A DNA stretch of 64,000 nucleotides from Brevundimonas sp. PAMC22021 (GCF_019443405.1 NZ_CP080376.1:1178001-1242000), one strand, 5' to 3'. Shown: positions 25,938 to 35,655, counted from the stretch's first letter. Numbers and translations are program-made. Notes: a model not told the origin generated them from the letters alone.

Positions 25938-26644
25938 ATCACGCCTTCTCTCTGCAGCATGGCGACGGCGGCCGCCTTTTCCGCGTCCTGACGCGAACGC
26001 CCCCTGGCGGTCAAGGGCTCCACGCCCTGAACGGCGACTTCAACGGTGAACGTCGGCGCGTGATCCGACCCGGTGCGCTCGGTCACGCGGTAAGTCGGCA
26101 GCGGACGCCCCTGCCGTTGCGCCCACTCCTGCAAGGCGGACTTGGGGTTGGTGCGTTCGCGCGACGACGGCGCGGCCAGTTCCTCGGCCCAGGCCGTCGC
26201 GAACACAGCGCGGGCGGCGTCCAAGCCCCCGTCCAGAAACACGGCGGCCAAAATGGCCTCGACGGCGTCCGCGATCACGCCGGCCTTGCGCCGCCCGCCG
26301 GTCTTGGTCTCGCCGGCGGAAAGCCGGAGCGCAGGACCGATGCCCCAAGCCTCTCCGACACGGGCGCAGGCAGACTTGTCGACCAGGGCGTGCAGACGCG
26401 CCGACAGCTGGCCCTCGTCCGCCAGAGGGAAGTCGGCCGACAGTCGCTCGGCGGTCAGCAGGCCCAGCACCCGGTCGCCCAGGAATTCGAGCCGCTCGTT
26501 GTCGCGCGGGCCATGAACGCCTGGCGCCGCCCCCTCTCCCACGCTGGCGTGGGTCAGGGCGCGTTCCAGCAGGGAGCGGTCGCGAAACACGTGCCCCACG
26601 CGGCGTTGAAGCGCCTCGACCGCCTCGGCCCTGACGTTGCCCAT
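25934..26644 (-). CDS. rnc: Ribonuclease III
   Basis: Cuts double-stranded RNA, processing rRNA precursors and regulatory RNAs. The 236-residue protein has the catalytic signature NERLEFLGD at residues 49-57 and the second acidic site in VIADAVEAILAAVFLDGG. A double-stranded-RNA-binding domain begins near NPKSALQEWAQRQGRPLPTY. The ATG at 26644 shares one base with the lepB stop (TGATG), and the stop overlaps era by four bases. Upstream codons in the same frame belong to lepB sequence and are not used. Confidence 0.97.
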   Translation of the reverse strand: MGNVRAEAVEALQRRVGHVFRDRSLLERALTHASVGEGAAPGVHGPRDNERLEFLGDRVLGLLTAERLSADFPLADEGQLSARLHALVDKSACARVGEAWGIGPALRLSAGETKTGGRRKAGVIADAVEAILAAVFLDGGLDAARAVFATAWAEELAAPSSRERTNPKSALQEWAQRQGRPLPTYRVTERTGSDHAPTFTVEVAVQGVEPLTARGRSRQDAEKAAAVAMLQREGVI

Positions 26645-27531
26645 CAGTGCAGGACGTTGAAGAAGCGATCCAGCCGCACGTTGAACCAGGTGCCCGGGTT
26701 CCACAGCGACGCGCCCGGCTTCCAGGAGAACAGGATCACCTGCGCCTTGCCGACGAGGTTCTCTTCCGGCACCAGGCCCACGCCGCTGGATTGCTCGACA
26801 CGGCTGTCGATCGAATTGTCGCGGTTGTCGCCCATCATGAAGTAGTGGCCGGCCGGAACCTCGTAGACAGGCGTATCATCCAGATCGCCGCCCGGGCCGA
26901 AGTCCTGGGTCATGAAGGTGCGGCCGCCCGGGAGGGTCTCGCGCGCCTGCACGACGGGACGCGGGCCGAAGATGTCGTTGATCTCGCCCTGACGCACGAC
27001 CACGTCATCGACCGGCTGGCCGTTGATGTGCAGCTTGTTGGCGATCATCTGGATCCGGTCGCCGGGCAGGCCGATCACGCGCTTGATGAAGTCGGTCTTG
27101 TCGTCGCGGGGCAGCTTGAACACCACGATGTCGCCGCGCTGGGGCGCCTTGTCCAGGATGCGGCCGTCGAAGATCGGCGGGCTGAACGGGATCGAGTGCC
27201 TGGAATAGCCATACGACCACTTGGACACGACGATGTAGTCGCCCTCGTAGAGGTTTGGCTCCATAGAGGCCGAGGGGATGGTGAAGGGCTGGAACAGGAA
27301 GATTCGCAGCACCATGGCGATCAGCAGGGCGAAGACGATGGTCTTGATGACCTCGGCCGTCTCGTTGCCGGCCTTGCCCGCGGCCTCGCGGCGGCGCGCC
27401 TTGCGGTCGAACACCGGCTGGTCGCGTTCGGTGCGCGCCGCGCCTGTCGGCATGTCGGCTTCGGATGCGGCGAACGCCTGTTCCGGGGTCGGGTCGGAGG
27501 CCGCCCCGTGCGGCTTGCGGTCGTCGCTCAT
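26644..27531 (-). CDS. lepB: Signal peptidase I
   Basis: Removes signal peptides from exported proteins at the outer face of the inner membrane. The 295-residue protein has a polar N-terminal region of about 60 residues, one membrane helix (VIKTIVFALLIAMVLRIFLF, 61-80), the catalytic serine at Ser89 in SASMEPNL and the general base at Lys150 in DFIKRVIGLPGD. Box E is seen as MGDNRDNSIDSR. The gene leads the lepB-rnc-era block; a possible promoter lies over the end of acpS. Confidence 0.97.
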   Translation of the reverse strand: MSDDRKPHGAASDPTPEQAFAASEADMPTGAARTERDQPVFDRKARRREAAGKAGNETAEVIKTIVFALLIAMVLRIFLFQPFTIPSASMEPNLYEGDYIVVSKWSYGYSRHSIPFSPPIFDGRILDKAPQRGDIVVFKLPRDDKTDFIKRVIGLPGDRIQMIANKLHINGQPVDDVVVRQGEINDIFGPRPVVQARETLPGGRTFMTQDFGPGGDLDDTPVYEVPAGHYFMMGDNRDNSIDSRVEQSSGVGLVPEENLVGKAQVILFSWKPGASLWNPGTWFNVRLDRFFNVLH

Positions 27532-27578
27532 GCGGTCTGAAAATCCTTCGCCGCCTTGAACGACGGTCGTGTGCGACG

Positions 27579-27605
27579 CCTATAGCGGGATTACGACACC
27601 GGCAA
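27579..27605 (-). promoter_or_regulatory. Possible promoter of the lepB-rnc-era genes
   Basis: On the minus strand TTGCCG (27605-27600) and TATAGG (27584-27579) are 15 bases apart, or TTGCCGG then GCTATAGG 12 bases apart in the form described for Caulobacter housekeeping promoters. It overlaps the acpS stop and lies about 50 bases before the lepB ATG. The spacing makes it tentative. Confidence 0.35.
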
Positions 27606-27992
27606 GGCTTCGATCACCACGAAGGCCAGGGCATAAGGATGTTCGTCCGAAAGCGTCAGGTGGATGCGCGGCTTGCACCCTTGCGGCGTGAGGCGTGCCA
27701 GGTGCTCGGCCGCATGCCCCGTCAGCGCCAGAGTGGGCTGACCTGAAGGCAAGTTCACCACCCCCATGTCGCGCCAGTAGACATCAGCTCGCATGCCGGT
27801 GCCCAACGCCTTGGCGCAGGCCTCCTTGGCGGCGAACCGCTTGGCGTAGCTCCAGGCCGGGTCCGGCTTCCTGTCTGATCGCGTGCGTTCCAACTCGGTG
27901 AAGCAGCGATGCTTGAACCGTTCGCCGAAGCGATCCAGCGAGGCCTGAATTCGCCGAATGTCCGACAGGTCCGCGCCGACGCCGATGATCAT
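27591..27992 (-). CDS. acpS: Holo-[acyl-carrier-protein] synthase
   Basis: Attaches the 4'-phosphopantetheine arm of CoA to acyl carrier protein, needed for fatty acid synthesis. The 133-residue protein has the AcpS motifs [12 protein letters not shown] near residue 4 (metal-binding Asp) and [16 protein letters not shown] near residue 55, the classical FAAKEA block. The ATG overlaps the pdxJ stop by four bases (ATGA). pdxJ-acpS is a conserved neighbour pair in proteobacteria. A 59-base gap containing a possible promoter separates it from lepB. Confidence 0.96.
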   Translation of the reverse strand: MIIGVGADLSDIRRIQASLDRFGERFKHRCFTELERTRSDRKPDPAWSYAKRFAAKEACAKALGTGMRADVYWRDMGVVNLPSGQPTLALTGHAAEHLARLTPQGCKPRIHLTLSDEHPYALAFVVIEALPVS

Positions 27993-28726
27993 GCCGCCGC
28001 ATCCATGGCCGCCCGCATCCGACGGATCGCGGCGTCGAGGCCGATGAAGATCGATTCGCCGATCAGGAAGTGGCCGATGTTGAGCTCGCGCACCTCCGGG
28101 ATCGCCAGCATGCGCGGCGCGGTGTCGTAGTCGAGCCCGTGGCCGGCATGGACCTCAAGCCCCAGGATGTCGGCCTGTGCCGCCGCCGAGGCCAGCCGCT
28201 CGAACTCGACCTCGCGCTCGCCGCCGGCCAGATGACAGTAGCGGCCGGTGTGAAACTCGACCACCTGCGCGCCGACGGTCCGCGCCGCTTCGACCTGCTC
28301 CTCGGCTGGTTCGATGAACAGGGACACCCGCACCCCGGCCTCGCTCAGCGCGCGCACGACCGGCGCAATGCGCGCCTCGTGTCCGGCGACCGCCAGCCCG
28401 CCTTCGGTCGTGACCTCCTCGCGCCGTTCAGGCACCAGGCAGGCGGCGTGCGGCCGGTGGCGCAGCCCGACGGCGAGCATCTCGTCTGTCACCGCCATCT
28501 CAAGGTTCAGAGGGCGTCCCGCGCGGGCGCAGAGCGCGCTCAGCACGTCGATGTCGGCGTCCGTGATGTGCCTGCGGTCCTCGCGCAGATGCGCCGTGAT
28601 CCCGTCCGCGCCCGCCGCCAGCGCCGTCTCGGCCGCTCGCACCGGGTCTGGATGAGCGCCGCCGCGTGCGTTCCGCACGGTCGCCACATGGTCGATGTTG
28701 ACCCCAAGGCGGACGGGGCGGGGCAT
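27989..28726 (-). CDS. pdxJ: Pyridoxine 5'-phosphate synthase
   Basis: Condenses 1-deoxyxylulose 5-phosphate with aminoacetone phosphate to form pyridoxine phosphate, the last step of the DXP-dependent B6 pathway. The 245-residue TIM-barrel protein begins [18 protein letters not shown]. It has [14 protein letters not shown], the PEP-like [14 protein letters not shown] and the C-terminal phosphate site [16 protein letters not shown]. The ATG at 28726 shares one base with the pyrE stop (TGATG). The frame continues upstream through pyrE, but that is a shadow. Confidence 0.96.
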   Translation of the reverse strand: MPRPVRLGVNIDHVATVRNARGGAHPDPVRAAETALAAGADGITAHLREDRRHITDADIDVLSALCARAGRPLNLEMAVTDEMLAVGLRHRPHAACLVPERREEVTTEGGLAVAGHEARIAPVVRALSEAGVRVSLFIEPAEEQVEAARTVGAQVVEFHTGRYCHLAGGEREVEFERLASAAAQADILGLEVHAGHGLDYDTAPRMLAIPEVRELNIGHFLIGESIFIGLDAAIRRMRAAMDAAA

Positions 28727-29316
28727 CAGACCGACTTGGCGAGACGGCGGCTGCCCGGATCCTCGACAGGCAGGGCGGCGAGCTCCGGCGGCAGGGCGTC
28801 CGCCGCATAGGCAGGCACGTCCATACTCGCCAGCGCGATCAGGGGCACGCCCACATCGGCCTTGCCGCCCGAGCGATCGACGATGCAGGCCGCGGCGACC
28901 ACTTCGCCGCCGGCCGCCTGAATGGCCGCGATGCATTCGCGCGACGACAGGCCGGTCGTGACGATGTCCTCGACCATCACCACCTTCTGTCCGGCCTCGA
29001 CCGAGAAGCCGCGACGCAGCTTGAACACGCCCCCTTCCCGCTCGACGTACATGGACGGCGCGCCCAGATGCCGCGCGGTCTCGTAGCCTGGGATGATGCC
29101 GCCAACCGCCGGGGAGATGACGACATCCACGGCGCCCACGGCCGCCGTGATCTTGTCGGCCAGCGCCTTGCACAGCCGTTCGCAACGGCGCGCGTCCATG
29201 AACACCAGGTTCTTTTGCAGGAAGACGGGGCTGTGCAGGCCGGAGGACAGCACGAAATGGCCCTCGCGCAGCGCATTGGCCTCGCGGAACTCGTTCAGGA
29301 CGTCTTCGGTGTTCAT
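28726..29316 (-). CDS. pyrE: Orotate phosphoribosyltransferase
   Basis: Makes orotidine 5'-phosphate from orotate and PRPP in pyrimidine synthesis. The 196-residue protein has the PRPP-binding loop [14 protein letters not shown] at about residues 112-125, and [17 protein letters not shown] near the N-terminus. The pattern ([23 protein letters not shown]) is the alphaproteobacterial type. I use the ATG at 29316; an ATG two codons earlier is possible. It follows rsh after about 40 bases and overlaps pdxJ by one base. Confidence 0.95.
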   Translation of the reverse strand: MNTEDVLNEFREANALREGHFVLSSGLHSPVFLQKNLVFMDARRCERLCKALADKITAAVGAVDVVISPAVGGIIPGYETARHLGAPSMYVEREGGVFKLRRGFSVEAGQKVVMVEDIVTTGLSSRECIAAIQAAGGEVVAAACIVDRSGGKADVGVPLIALASMDVPAYAADALPPELAALPVEDPGSRRLAKSV

Positions 29317-29358
29317 GCCCAAGCTCTAGCGCCTTCGGGCGCGGCGTTGAAGACCTGT

Positions 29359-31641
29359 TCAGCCTCGAACCCGATCGACCGCATCGACCGAAGGGTTGGC
29401 CCGCAAGGCGGCGATGATGGTGGTGGCGTGCTTGGCGTCCTCGACCTCGACGTCCACCATGACGTCGAAGAAGTCCTGCTGCCGATGGGCAAGCGACAGG
29501 TTGATGATGTTGCCGCCCGCCTGGCCGATCAGGGTCGCGACCTCGCCCAAGACGCCCGGCGCATTGCGCATGGTGGCCTGCAGACGAACCGCGGCGACGG
29601 CCTCCGTCTCGGCCTGCGGCGTCCATTGCAGATCGCTCCACACGGCGTCGTTGTCGGCGTATTCCGCCAACGTCTGGCAGTCGATCGTATGCACCGTCAG
29701 ACCCGCATCCGGCTCCAGGATGCCGACGATGCGATCGCCCGGCACTGGCGTGCAGCACTGGCCGAAATGCACGGTCACGCCAGGTGTCAGGCCGCCGCCC
29801 CGCACGAACAGGCGCGCCGTGGAGCCCTCGATCCGCTGCTTCTCCGGCCCGCCGCGCAGCCGGGGCGCCAGCGCCGGGAACAGGGTCTCCGCGACTGCGG
29901 CGGGCGACAGTCGTCCCCGACCCAGTCCTTCGAACAGGTCGTCCTCGTTCGAGATCGCCAGCGTCTCCAGCACCGGCTTCAGCGACAGGTCGGCCAGCGA
30001 CTTGTCGACCCGGCCCAGCGTCTGCTCCAGGGCCGCCCGACCCAGGCGGATGAACTCGCCGCGTTCGTTGGTGCGGATGTGGCGACGGATGGCCGAGCGC
30101 GCGCGCCCGGTGACCGTCAGGTTACGCCAGTCGGCCGGCGCCTCGCGCTTGGAGCCGCGAATGATCTCGATAACGTCGCCGTTCTGCAGCGGCGTGCGCA
30201 TCGGCTTCAGCTCGCCGTTGATCTTCACGCCCACCGCCGTGTCGCCGACCTCGGTGTGCACGGCATAGGCGAAGTCCAGCGGCATGCCGCCGCGCGGCAG
30301 GGTGATCAGCGCGCCCTTGGGCGTGAACACGAACACCTGGTCGAGATACATCTCGAGCTTGGCGTGCTCGACCCAGTCCTCGCCGCCCTCGCCGTGCTCG
30401 ATCACCTGGACCAGGTGACGCAGGTTCTGCAGCGGGTCGCGCCCGCCGTCCGCCTGCATCGCCTCGCGATCCAGGCCGTAGGACTGGTTCTTGTATGACC
30501 AGTGCGCCGCCACCCCATCCTCGGCCACGCGGTTCATGGCGGCGGTGCGGATCTGCATTTCGATGCGTAGACCCGACGGCCCTACGACCGTCGTGTGCAG
30601 CGAGCGGTAGTTGTTCGACTTGGGCGTCGAGATGAAATCCTTGAAACGCTCGGGCACCATCGGCCAGGCGCGGTGAATGATGCCCAGCGCGCGGTAGCAG
30701 TCGTCCTCGGCTTCGACCAGCACGCGGAAGCCGTAGATGTCGGACAGCGACGAGAAGCCGACCGACTTCCTTTGCAGCTTTCTCCAGATCGAATAGGGCG
30801 TCTTCTGGCGGCCCTTCACATGCGCGGGAATGCCGCCTTCGGTCAGCACCCGCTCGACCTCCGAGGACACGCCCTCGATGGCGCGACCGTGCTCGAGCTT
30901 CAACGCCTCCAGCCGCCGCTCGATGGCCGTGCGGGCCGTCGGATTCAGGTGCTCGAACGCCAGCTCTTCCAGCTCGGAGGCGATGGAGTGGATGCCGATG
31001 GACCGACCGAGCGGCGCATAGACTTCCAGCGTCTCGCGGCTGATGCGCTCGCGCTTCTCCGGCTTGACGAAGTGCAGCGTGCGCATGTTGTGCAGGCGGT
31101 CGGCCAGCTTGACCAGCAGCACGCGCACGTCGCGGCTGATGGCCAGGATGAACTTGCGCAGGTTCTCGGCCTGTCGCGTCCGTTCGGCCTGGAGCTCCAG
31201 CCGGCTGAGCTTGGTCACGCCTTCGACCAAGATGGCGATCTCCTCGCCGAACATGCCGGCGATGTCGTCGCGCGTGGCGGAGGTGTCCTCGACCACATCG
31301 TGCAGCAGGGCTGTGATGATGGTGGCGGTGTCTAGCCGATAGTCGGTCAGGATGCCGGCGACCTGGATCGGGTGAGCGAAATAGGGATCGCCCGAGGCCC
31401 GCAGCTGCGAGCCATGCATCTTCATCGCATAGACGTAGGCGCGGTTCAGCGCGGCCTCGTCTGCGGTGGGGTCATAGGCCTTGACGGCCTCGATCAGCTC
31501 GAACTGACGAAGGATCGGCGCGCGTCTGGGCGCAGCGCCGGCCTCGGCAGATCTGATCGTGTTCGCAGAAGAGGGCGCCGGCGTGGCCGCGTCGGTCCGC
31601 GCCGGCAGAATGGTGACGCCAGTGGACCCGTCGGGGGTCAG
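29359..31641 (-). CDS. rsh: Bifunctional (p)ppGpp synthetase/hydrolase, RelA/SpoT homologue
   Basis: Makes and degrades (p)ppGpp, controlling the stringent response. Domains in order in the 760-residue form: HD hydrolase (HD pair at 114-115 in LLHDVVED), synthetase with the [10 protein letters not shown] block near 310, TGS ([17 protein letters not shown] near 425) and a C-terminal ACT domain. No ATG, GTG or TTG exists in frame between the rpoZ stop and an ATG at 31425. Starting at 31425 would remove the conserved [15 protein letters not shown] and [13 protein letters not shown] helices of the HD domain. I therefore infer a CTG start at 31641, preceded by GGAGG at seven bases and overlapping the rpoZ stop as CTGA. 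Confidence 0.93.
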   Translation of the reverse strand: MTPDGSTGVTILPARTDAATPAPSSANTIRSAEAGAAPRRAPILRQFELIEAVKAYDPTADEAALNRAYVYAMKMHGSQLRASGDPYFAHPIQVAGILTDYRLDTATIITALLHDVVEDTSATRDDIAGMFGEEIAILVEGVTKLSRLELQAERTRQAENLRKFILAISRDVRVLLVKLADRLHNMRTLHFVKPEKRERISRETLEVYAPLGRSIGIHSIASELEELAFEHLNPTARTAIERRLEALKLEHGRAIEGVSSEVERVLTEGGIPAHVKGRQKTPYSIWRKLQRKSVGFSSLSDIYGFRVLVEAEDDCYRALGIIHRAWPMVPERFKDFISTPKSNNYRSLHTTVVGPSGLRIEMQIRTAAMNRVAEDGVAAHWSYKNQSYGLDREAMQADGGRDPLQNLRHLVQVIEHGEGGEDWVEHAKLEMYLDQVFVFTPKGALITLPRGGMPLDFAYAVHTEVGDTAVGVKINGELKPMRTPLQNGDVIEIIRGSKREAPADWRNLTVTGRARSAIRRHIRTNERGEFIRLGRAALEQTLGRVDKSLADLSLKPVLETLAISNEDDLFEGLGRGRLSPAAVAETLFPALAPRLRGGPEKQRIEGSTARLFVRGGGLTPGVTVHFGQCCTPVPGDRIVGILEPDAGLTVHTIDCQTLAEYADNDAVWSDLQWTPQAETEAVAAVRLQATMRNAPGVLGEVATLIGQAGGNIINLSLAHRQQDFFDVMVDVEVEDAKHATTIIAALRANPSVDAVDRVRG

Positions 31642-31997
31642 TAGCGCTCCTCCTGGCCGCCGTCCTTGTCGCTTTGCAGCGCGCGGATCAGTTCGGCCTC
31701 GGACATGTTCATGTGCTGCGGCTCGGCCAGCAGGGCGACGGTCTCGGCCTCGTCTTCGGCTTCGGTGCGCTCGTCGACGCGCTGCAGGTTGGTGATGATG
31801 GTCTCGCGCAGCTCGTCGGGGCGCACGGTGTCCTCGGCCACTTCGCGCAGGGCGACGACCGGGTTCTTGTCATTGTCGCGGTCGAGCGTCAGCGCCGCGC
31901 CATTGGCGATGCTGCGGGCGCGGTGACCGGCCAGCAGAACCAGGCCAAAGCGGTTCGGGACCTTCTCGATGCAGTCTTCGACGGTGACGCGGGCCAT
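31638..31997 (-). CDS. rpoZ: RNA polymerase omega subunit
   Basis: Omega helps fold and stabilise the beta-prime subunit and forms part of a ppGpp site on RNA polymerase. The 119-residue protein starts [20 protein letters not shown], followed by the conserved [12 protein letters not shown] and [12 protein letters not shown] blocks. The acidic C-terminal extension is typical of alphaproteobacteria. AAGGA lies six bases before the ATG at 31997. The 3' end contains the ribosome-binding site inferred for rsh, giving tight coupling between the ppGpp synthetase and the polymerase subunit that senses ppGpp. Confidence 0.97.
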   Translation of the reverse strand: MARVTVEDCIEKVPNRFGLVLLAGHRARSIANGAALTLDRDNDKNPVVALREVAEDTVRPDELRETIITNLQRVDERTEAEDEAETVALLAEPQHMNMSEAELIRALQSDKDGGQEERY

Positions 31998-32084
31998 GAC
32001 AATCCTTCGGACGCGGGTGAAGAGTCGCGTCAAATACAGACGAAGCCCTGTTTTTGCAACGTCAAGGCGGCGGAAGTGCGGCTT

Positions 32085-32510
32085 TCAATCCGTCCTGGAC
32101 GCCAGCGGATAGGCGATGATCAGCACCAGGTCCTCCTCGCCCACCTGACGGATGCCGACGTTGCCGCCGTCGTAAAGGTAGGCGGTGTCGCCCGCCTTCA
32201 TCCGCGTGGTCACGCCGTCCGACGTCACATCGCCCTCTCCGCTGACGACGTGATACACTTCATCGTGGTTGATGACGTGCAGGCCGATGGAGGCGCCCGG
32301 GTGCATGATCCGCTTCCTGAACTCCATCGCCCTGTTCGGCGCGACATCGGAGATGCGGTAGGCGGTGCTCATGCCCGTGCCGTTGTGCGGCGGAACCTGA
32401 CGCACCATCACGTCCGCTTCGCGGATCACCACGCCGACGCCGGCCGGCGAACCTTGGCTCTGCTGAGGCGCCGCGCCCGCGATCAATCCTGCCAGCACGA
32501 GTGTGATCAT
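32085..32510 (-). CDS. Exported cupin-domain protein
   Basis: A 141-residue protein with a short signal peptide (MITLVLAGLIAGAAPQQSQG, probable cleavage near residue 14-15). A single cupin barrel follows: HPGASIGLHVINHDEVYHVVSGEGDV carries the metal-binding HxH and glutamate pattern, and AGDTAYLYDGGNVGIRQVG is the second cupin motif. Function is unknown; many such proteins bind a small ligand or metal. The ATG overlaps the folK stop by four bases, so the exported cupin is translationally coupled to a cytoplasmic folate enzyme, an odd pairing. Confidence 0.85.
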   Translation of the reverse strand: MITLVLAGLIAGAAPQQSQGSPAGVGVVIREADVMVRQVPPHNGTGMSTAYRISDVAPNRAMEFRKRIMHPGASIGLHVINHDEVYHVVSGEGDVTSDGVTTRMKAGDTAYLYDGGNVGIRQVGEEDLVLIIAYPLASRTD

Positions 32511-33118
32511 GTCGCCTCCGGGGAAATCGTTGCGTCAACGACGACATGCGGCGCAGGAACTTTCAAGGGCCGGGCGTCGCGGCCGACGGTCGCGGCCGCC
32601 GCCAGCGTCGCGGCAGATCGGCTGAAGTCCGGATGTTTCCAGTCCGGCTGGATCTCGGCCAGTGGCCCCATGACGAACAGCCGCTTGGCCGCGCGGGGAT
32701 GGGGCAGGATCAGACCTCCGAAATCCCCGCTCATTCGACCGTAGGCGATGAGGTCCAGGTCCAGGGTGCGCGGAGCGTTGCGAACGCTGCGCCGGCGACC
32801 GAAGAGGTCCTCGATCCGTCGGAGCGCCGCCATGACGTCAGAGGCGTCCAGTTCGGTCTGCACGATGGCTATGCCGTTCAGGAACGGCGGGTCGGAAGGA
32901 TCCGGCCAGGCCTGCGACGCCCACCACGACGATCGCGCCGTCACATCCAGGCCTTCGGGACGGAAGCGGGCCAGGGCGGCCTCCAGCGCCTCGTGACAGG
33001 ACGACCACGCCCCCTTGTCATTGCAGCCAAGCGCCACGATGACTGCATCATCCCCTTCCGACTCGCGGTGTCGCTTCTTCGCCGCTGCCGGATCTTCTGC
33101 GTCGCTGGATGCCGCCAT
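32507..33118 (-). CDS. folK: 2-amino-4-hydroxy-6-hydroxymethyldihydropteridine pyrophosphokinase
   Basis: Transfers pyrophosphate from ATP to hydroxymethyldihydropterin in folate synthesis. The 203-residue protein has the HPPK features VALGCNDKG, RSSWWASQAWPDPSDPPFLNG and RNAPRTLDLDLIAYG (the metal-binding DLDL signature), then LPHPRAAKRLFVMGPLAE. The first 25 residues are polar and not conserved, so the exact start is uncertain. The ATG at 33118 has GGAG nine bases upstream and shares a CATG with the ATG of the divergent NYN gene. folA lies far away at 52 kb. Confidence 0.93.
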   Translation of the reverse strand: MAASSDAEDPAAAKKRHRESEGDDAVIVALGCNDKGAWSSCHEALEAALARFRPEGLDVTARSSWWASQAWPDPSDPPFLNGIAIVQTELDASDVMAALRRIEDLFGRRRSVRNAPRTLDLDLIAYGRMSGDFGGLILPHPRAAKRLFVMGPLAEIQPDWKHPDFSRSAATLAAAATVGRDARPLKVPAPHVVVDATISPEAT

Positions 33119-33653
33119 GCCCTTCCACTCCAACGACCGGCTCGCGGTCTTCATCGACGGCGCCAACCTCTACTCCGCGGCCCGCGCCCTGCAGCAGGAA
33201 CTGGACTTCCGGCGGATGCTGGACTGGTTCGGCGCGCGTTCGCGGCTGGTGAGGGCCTACTATTACACGGCGGTGATCGAGGGCGAAGAGTTCTCGGCCG
33301 TGCGACCCCTGGTCGACTGGCTGGGCTACAACGGCTTCTCCGTGGTCACCAAGCCGACCAAGCGCCTGACCGACGCCCATGGCCACAGCCGGCTGAAGGG
33401 CAACATGGACATCGAGATCGCGGTGGACATGCTGGAGCTGTCCGCCCATCTCGACCACGTCGTGCTGTTTTCCGGCGACGGCGACTTCCGACGTCTGGTG
33501 GAGGCGGTTCAGCGTCGGGGTGTCCGCGTCACGGTTGTCTCCACCTTGAAGACCCAGCCGCCCCAGATCGCCGACGAACTGCGGCGCCAAGCCGACGACT
33601 ATCTCGACCTCTCCGACCTGATGGCCGAGTTCGGCCGTGTGAAGCCCGCCTGA
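33117..33653 (+). CDS. NYN domain protein (LabA/DUF88 family)
   Basis: A 178-residue PIN-like NYN domain, a fold associated with RNA cleavage. The first acidic motif is VFIDGANLYSAAR (Asp14); KGNMDIEIAVDMLELS carries the next acidic residues, and VVLFSGDGDFRRLVEAVQRR (about 108-127) the last, so the active site looks complete. The C-terminus holds QIADELRRQADDYLDLSDLM, typical of the LabA subfamily. The substrate is not known. The start overlaps the folK start on the other strand. The uracil-DNA glycosylase gene follows after two bases, suggesting one transcript. Confidence 0.9.
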   Translation: MPFHSNDRLAVFIDGANLYSAARALQQELDFRRMLDWFGARSRLVRAYYYTAVIEGEEFSAVRPLVDWLGYNGFSVVTKPTKRLTDAHGHSRLKGNMDIEIAVDMLELSAHLDHVVLFSGDGDFRRLVEAVQRRGVRVTVVSTLKTQPPQIADELRRQADDYLDLSDLMAEFGRVKPA

Positions 33654-33655
33654 GC

Positions 33656-34294
33656 ATGAGCTTGAACCCTGAACCGCCCCGCGATTGTCCTCGCTGTCCG
33701 CGCCTCGTCGCCTATCGCCAAGAGAACGCGCGCCAGAACCCCGACTGGTTCAACGGCCCGGCTCCCTCCTTCGGCGATCCGGACGCCAGGCTGCTGGTGG
33801 CGGGCCTTGCCCCCGGCCGCATGGGCGCCAACCGCACCGGCCGCCCCTTCACCGGCGACCACGCCGGCTGGCTGCTGTACGAAACGCTGAAGAAGACCGG
33901 CTTCGCACGCGGCGACTACGAGGCGCGTCCGGACGACACGCTGCAGCTGGTCGACTGCATGGTGACCAACGCCGTCCGCTGCGCGCCGCCCGGCAACAAG
34001 CCGCTGCCGATCGAAGAGACCACCTGCCGTCCCTTCCTGATCGATAGATTGGCCGCCCTGCCCCGCCTGAAGGTGATCGTCACCCTGGGCGATGTGTCTC
34101 GGCGCAACATCCTGAAGGCGTTCGGCCGACCCGGCACGGCCATGCCGGCGGGCCACGGGGCCGAGGGCGAAGCGGGCGGCTACATCATCCTGAACAGCTA
34201 TCACTGCTCGCGCCTGAACACGAACACCGGCCGGCTCACGCCCGACATGTTCGAGGCGGTGTTCCGTCGAGCGCAGGCGCTGCTCGAGGCCTGA
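33656..34294 (+). CDS. Uracil-DNA glycosylase, family 5 (UDGb)-like
   Basis: Removes uracil and some other deaminated bases from DNA. The 212-residue protein carries motif GLAPGRMGANRTGRPFTGD, characteristic of UDGb. Putative iron-sulfur cysteines are Cys11 and Cys14 (CPRC), the cysteine in VRCAPPGNKP and the one in EETTCRPF. The C-terminal SYHCSRLNTNTGRLT takes the place of the usual HPS motif. Family 5 enzymes lack the usual activating Asp/Asn in the first motif, consistent with GLAPG. Start at 33656, two bases after the NYN gene. Confidence 0.88.
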   Translation: MSLNPEPPRDCPRCPRLVAYRQENARQNPDWFNGPAPSFGDPDARLLVAGLAPGRMGANRTGRPFTGDHAGWLLYETLKKTGFARGDYEARPDDTLQLVDCMVTNAVRCAPPGNKPLPIEETTCRPFLIDRLAALPRLKVIVTLGDVSRRNILKAFGRPGTAMPAGHGAEGEAGGYIILNSYHCSRLNTNTGRLTPDMFEAVFRRAQALLEA

Positions 34295-34300
34295 AGCCTC

Positions 34301-34771
34301 TCAGCCCTTGTCACGCAGCAGCCGCGCCTTGTCGCGCTGCCAGTCGCGCTCGGCGGAGGCTTCGCGCTTGTCGTGCAGCTTCTTGCCCTTGGCGAGAGCG
34401 ATCTCGAGCTTGGCCTTCCCGTCTTCGTTCAGATAGAGGCGCAAGGGGATGATGGTCTGGCCGTCGCGCTGGACCGCGCCGATCAGGCGGTCGATCTGCT
34501 TTCGGTGCAGCAGCAGCTTTCGCGGCCGGCGCGGCTCATGGTTGAAGCGGTTGGCCTGTTTGTACGGCGGGATGTCGGCGTTGATCAGCACGATCTCGCG
34601 CCCTTCCACCGCCGCATAGCTCTCGGCGATGTTGGCCCGACCGTCGCGCAAGGCCTTGATCTCGGTGCCCGTCAGCACCAACCCCGCCTCGGTGTTGTCC
34701 TCGAGGAAGTAGTCGAAGCGCGCCCGCCGGTTCTCGGCGATGGTCTTGGACTTGGGTTGAGGCGCGGCCAT
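34301..34771 (-). CDS. smpB: SsrA-binding protein SmpB
   Basis: Binds tmRNA and brings it to stalled ribosomes, the protein partner in trans-translation. The 156-residue protein has the OB-fold signatures [36 protein letters not shown] and [20 protein letters not shown] basic tail ends [20 protein letters not shown], which enters the mRNA channel. The ATG at 34771 shares one base with the dapA stop. The tmRNA gene and sspB are in this window too, about 22 kb away. Confidence 0.97.
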   Translation of the reverse strand: MAAPQPKSKTIAENRRARFDYFLEDNTEAGLVLTGTEIKALRDGRANIAESYAAVEGREIVLINADIPPYKQANRFNHEPRRPRKLLLHRKQIDRLIGAVQRDGQTIIPLRLYLNEDGKAKLEIALAKGKKLHDKREASAERDWQRDKARLLRDKG

Positions 34772-35655
34772 CAGGCGACGCCCGATTCGGCCATCGCGCG
34801 ATCGATGACGGGGCGCACCGCCTCCGCCGTCGGCGCAAGCGGCAGCCGCACCTCTTCCAAGCACAGACCCAGCCTGGACAGGGCGTACTTTGTCGGCGAC
34901 GGCGAGTTGTCGAGGAACAGCCCCTTGTGCAAGCCGATCAGCCGGTCCTGCCAAGTGCGCGCGGTCGCATAGTCTCCCGCCGTGACGGCGTTGTGCAGAG
35001 CGACCATGCCCTCCGGCGCGACGTTGGAGGTGACGGAGATCACGCCATGTCCGCCGTGCGCGGCATAGCCCAGCCATGACGGATCGTCCCCCGACAGATA
35101 GTCGAACTGACCATGGATGGCAGTGCGCATGGCGCTGATCCGCGACAGGTCGCCGGTGGCGTCCTTGATGCCGACGATGTTGGGATGCTCAGACAGGGCG
35201 ACGACGCTGTCGTTGGACAGGTCTACGCCCGTCCGGCCGGGCACGTTGTAAAGCAGGATCGGCAGCTGCACCGCATCGGCGATAGCGCGGTAGTGGGCGA
35301 GCATGCCCGCCTGCGATGGTCTGTTGTAGTAGGGCGTGACCACCAGGGCGCCGTCCGCGCCCACCGTCTTGGCGTGACGCACCAGGTCGATGGCCTTGTC
35401 CGTGGCCGAAGACCCGGCCCCGGCGATCACGCGAACCCGACCGGCCGCCGTTTTCACGCACAGCTCGACCACGCGCTTGTGCTCTTCCAGCGACAGGGTG
35501 GCGCTTTCGCCGGTGGTGCCCATCGGCACGACGCCGTGGACGCCTGCGGCGATCTGGCGCTCCAGCAATCTGACGAAGGCGTCCTCGTCCACGTTTCCGT
35601 CACGAAGTGGTGTGATCAGGGCGGTGATCACGCCCTTGAACAAGGGGGCGGTCAT
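34771..35655 (-). CDS. dapA: 4-hydroxy-tetrahydrodipicolinate synthase
   Basis: Condenses pyruvate with aspartate semialdehyde in lysine and diaminopimelate synthesis. The 294-residue TIM barrel has the pyruvate-binding [10 protein letters not shown] (45-54), the catalytic tyrosine at Tyr136 in [10 protein letters not shown], Arg141, and the Schiff-base lysine at Lys164 in GIKDATGDL. The stop overlaps the smpB start by one base; dapA-smpB is a frequent alphaproteobacterial pair. It is divergent from the lytic transglycosylase gene, with about 110 bases between. Confidence 0.97.
   Translation of the reverse strand: MTAPLFKGVITALITPLRDGNVDEDAFVRLLERQIAAGVHGVVPMGTTGESATLSLEEHKRVVELCVKTAAGRVRVIAGAGSSATDKAIDLVRHAKTVGADGALVVTPYYNRPSQAGMLAHYRAIADAVQLPILLYNVPGRTGVDLSNDSVVALSEHPNIVGIKDATGDLSRISAMRTAIHGQFDYLSGDDPSWLGYAAHGGHGVISVTSNVAPEGMVALHNAVTAGDYATARTWQDRLIGLHKGLFLDNSPSPTKYALSRLGLCLEEVRLPLAPTAEAVRPVIDRAMAESGVA

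Noticed and set aside
27989..29758. Apparent pdxJ fusion with a 340-residue N-terminal domain
   Set aside because: The upstream part is pyrE and rsh sequence read in the wrong frame; pdxJ has its own ATG at 28726.
34301..35077. Apparent smpB fusion with an N-terminal extension
   Set aside because: The extension is dapA in another frame; smpB starts at 34771 with a normal 156-residue product.
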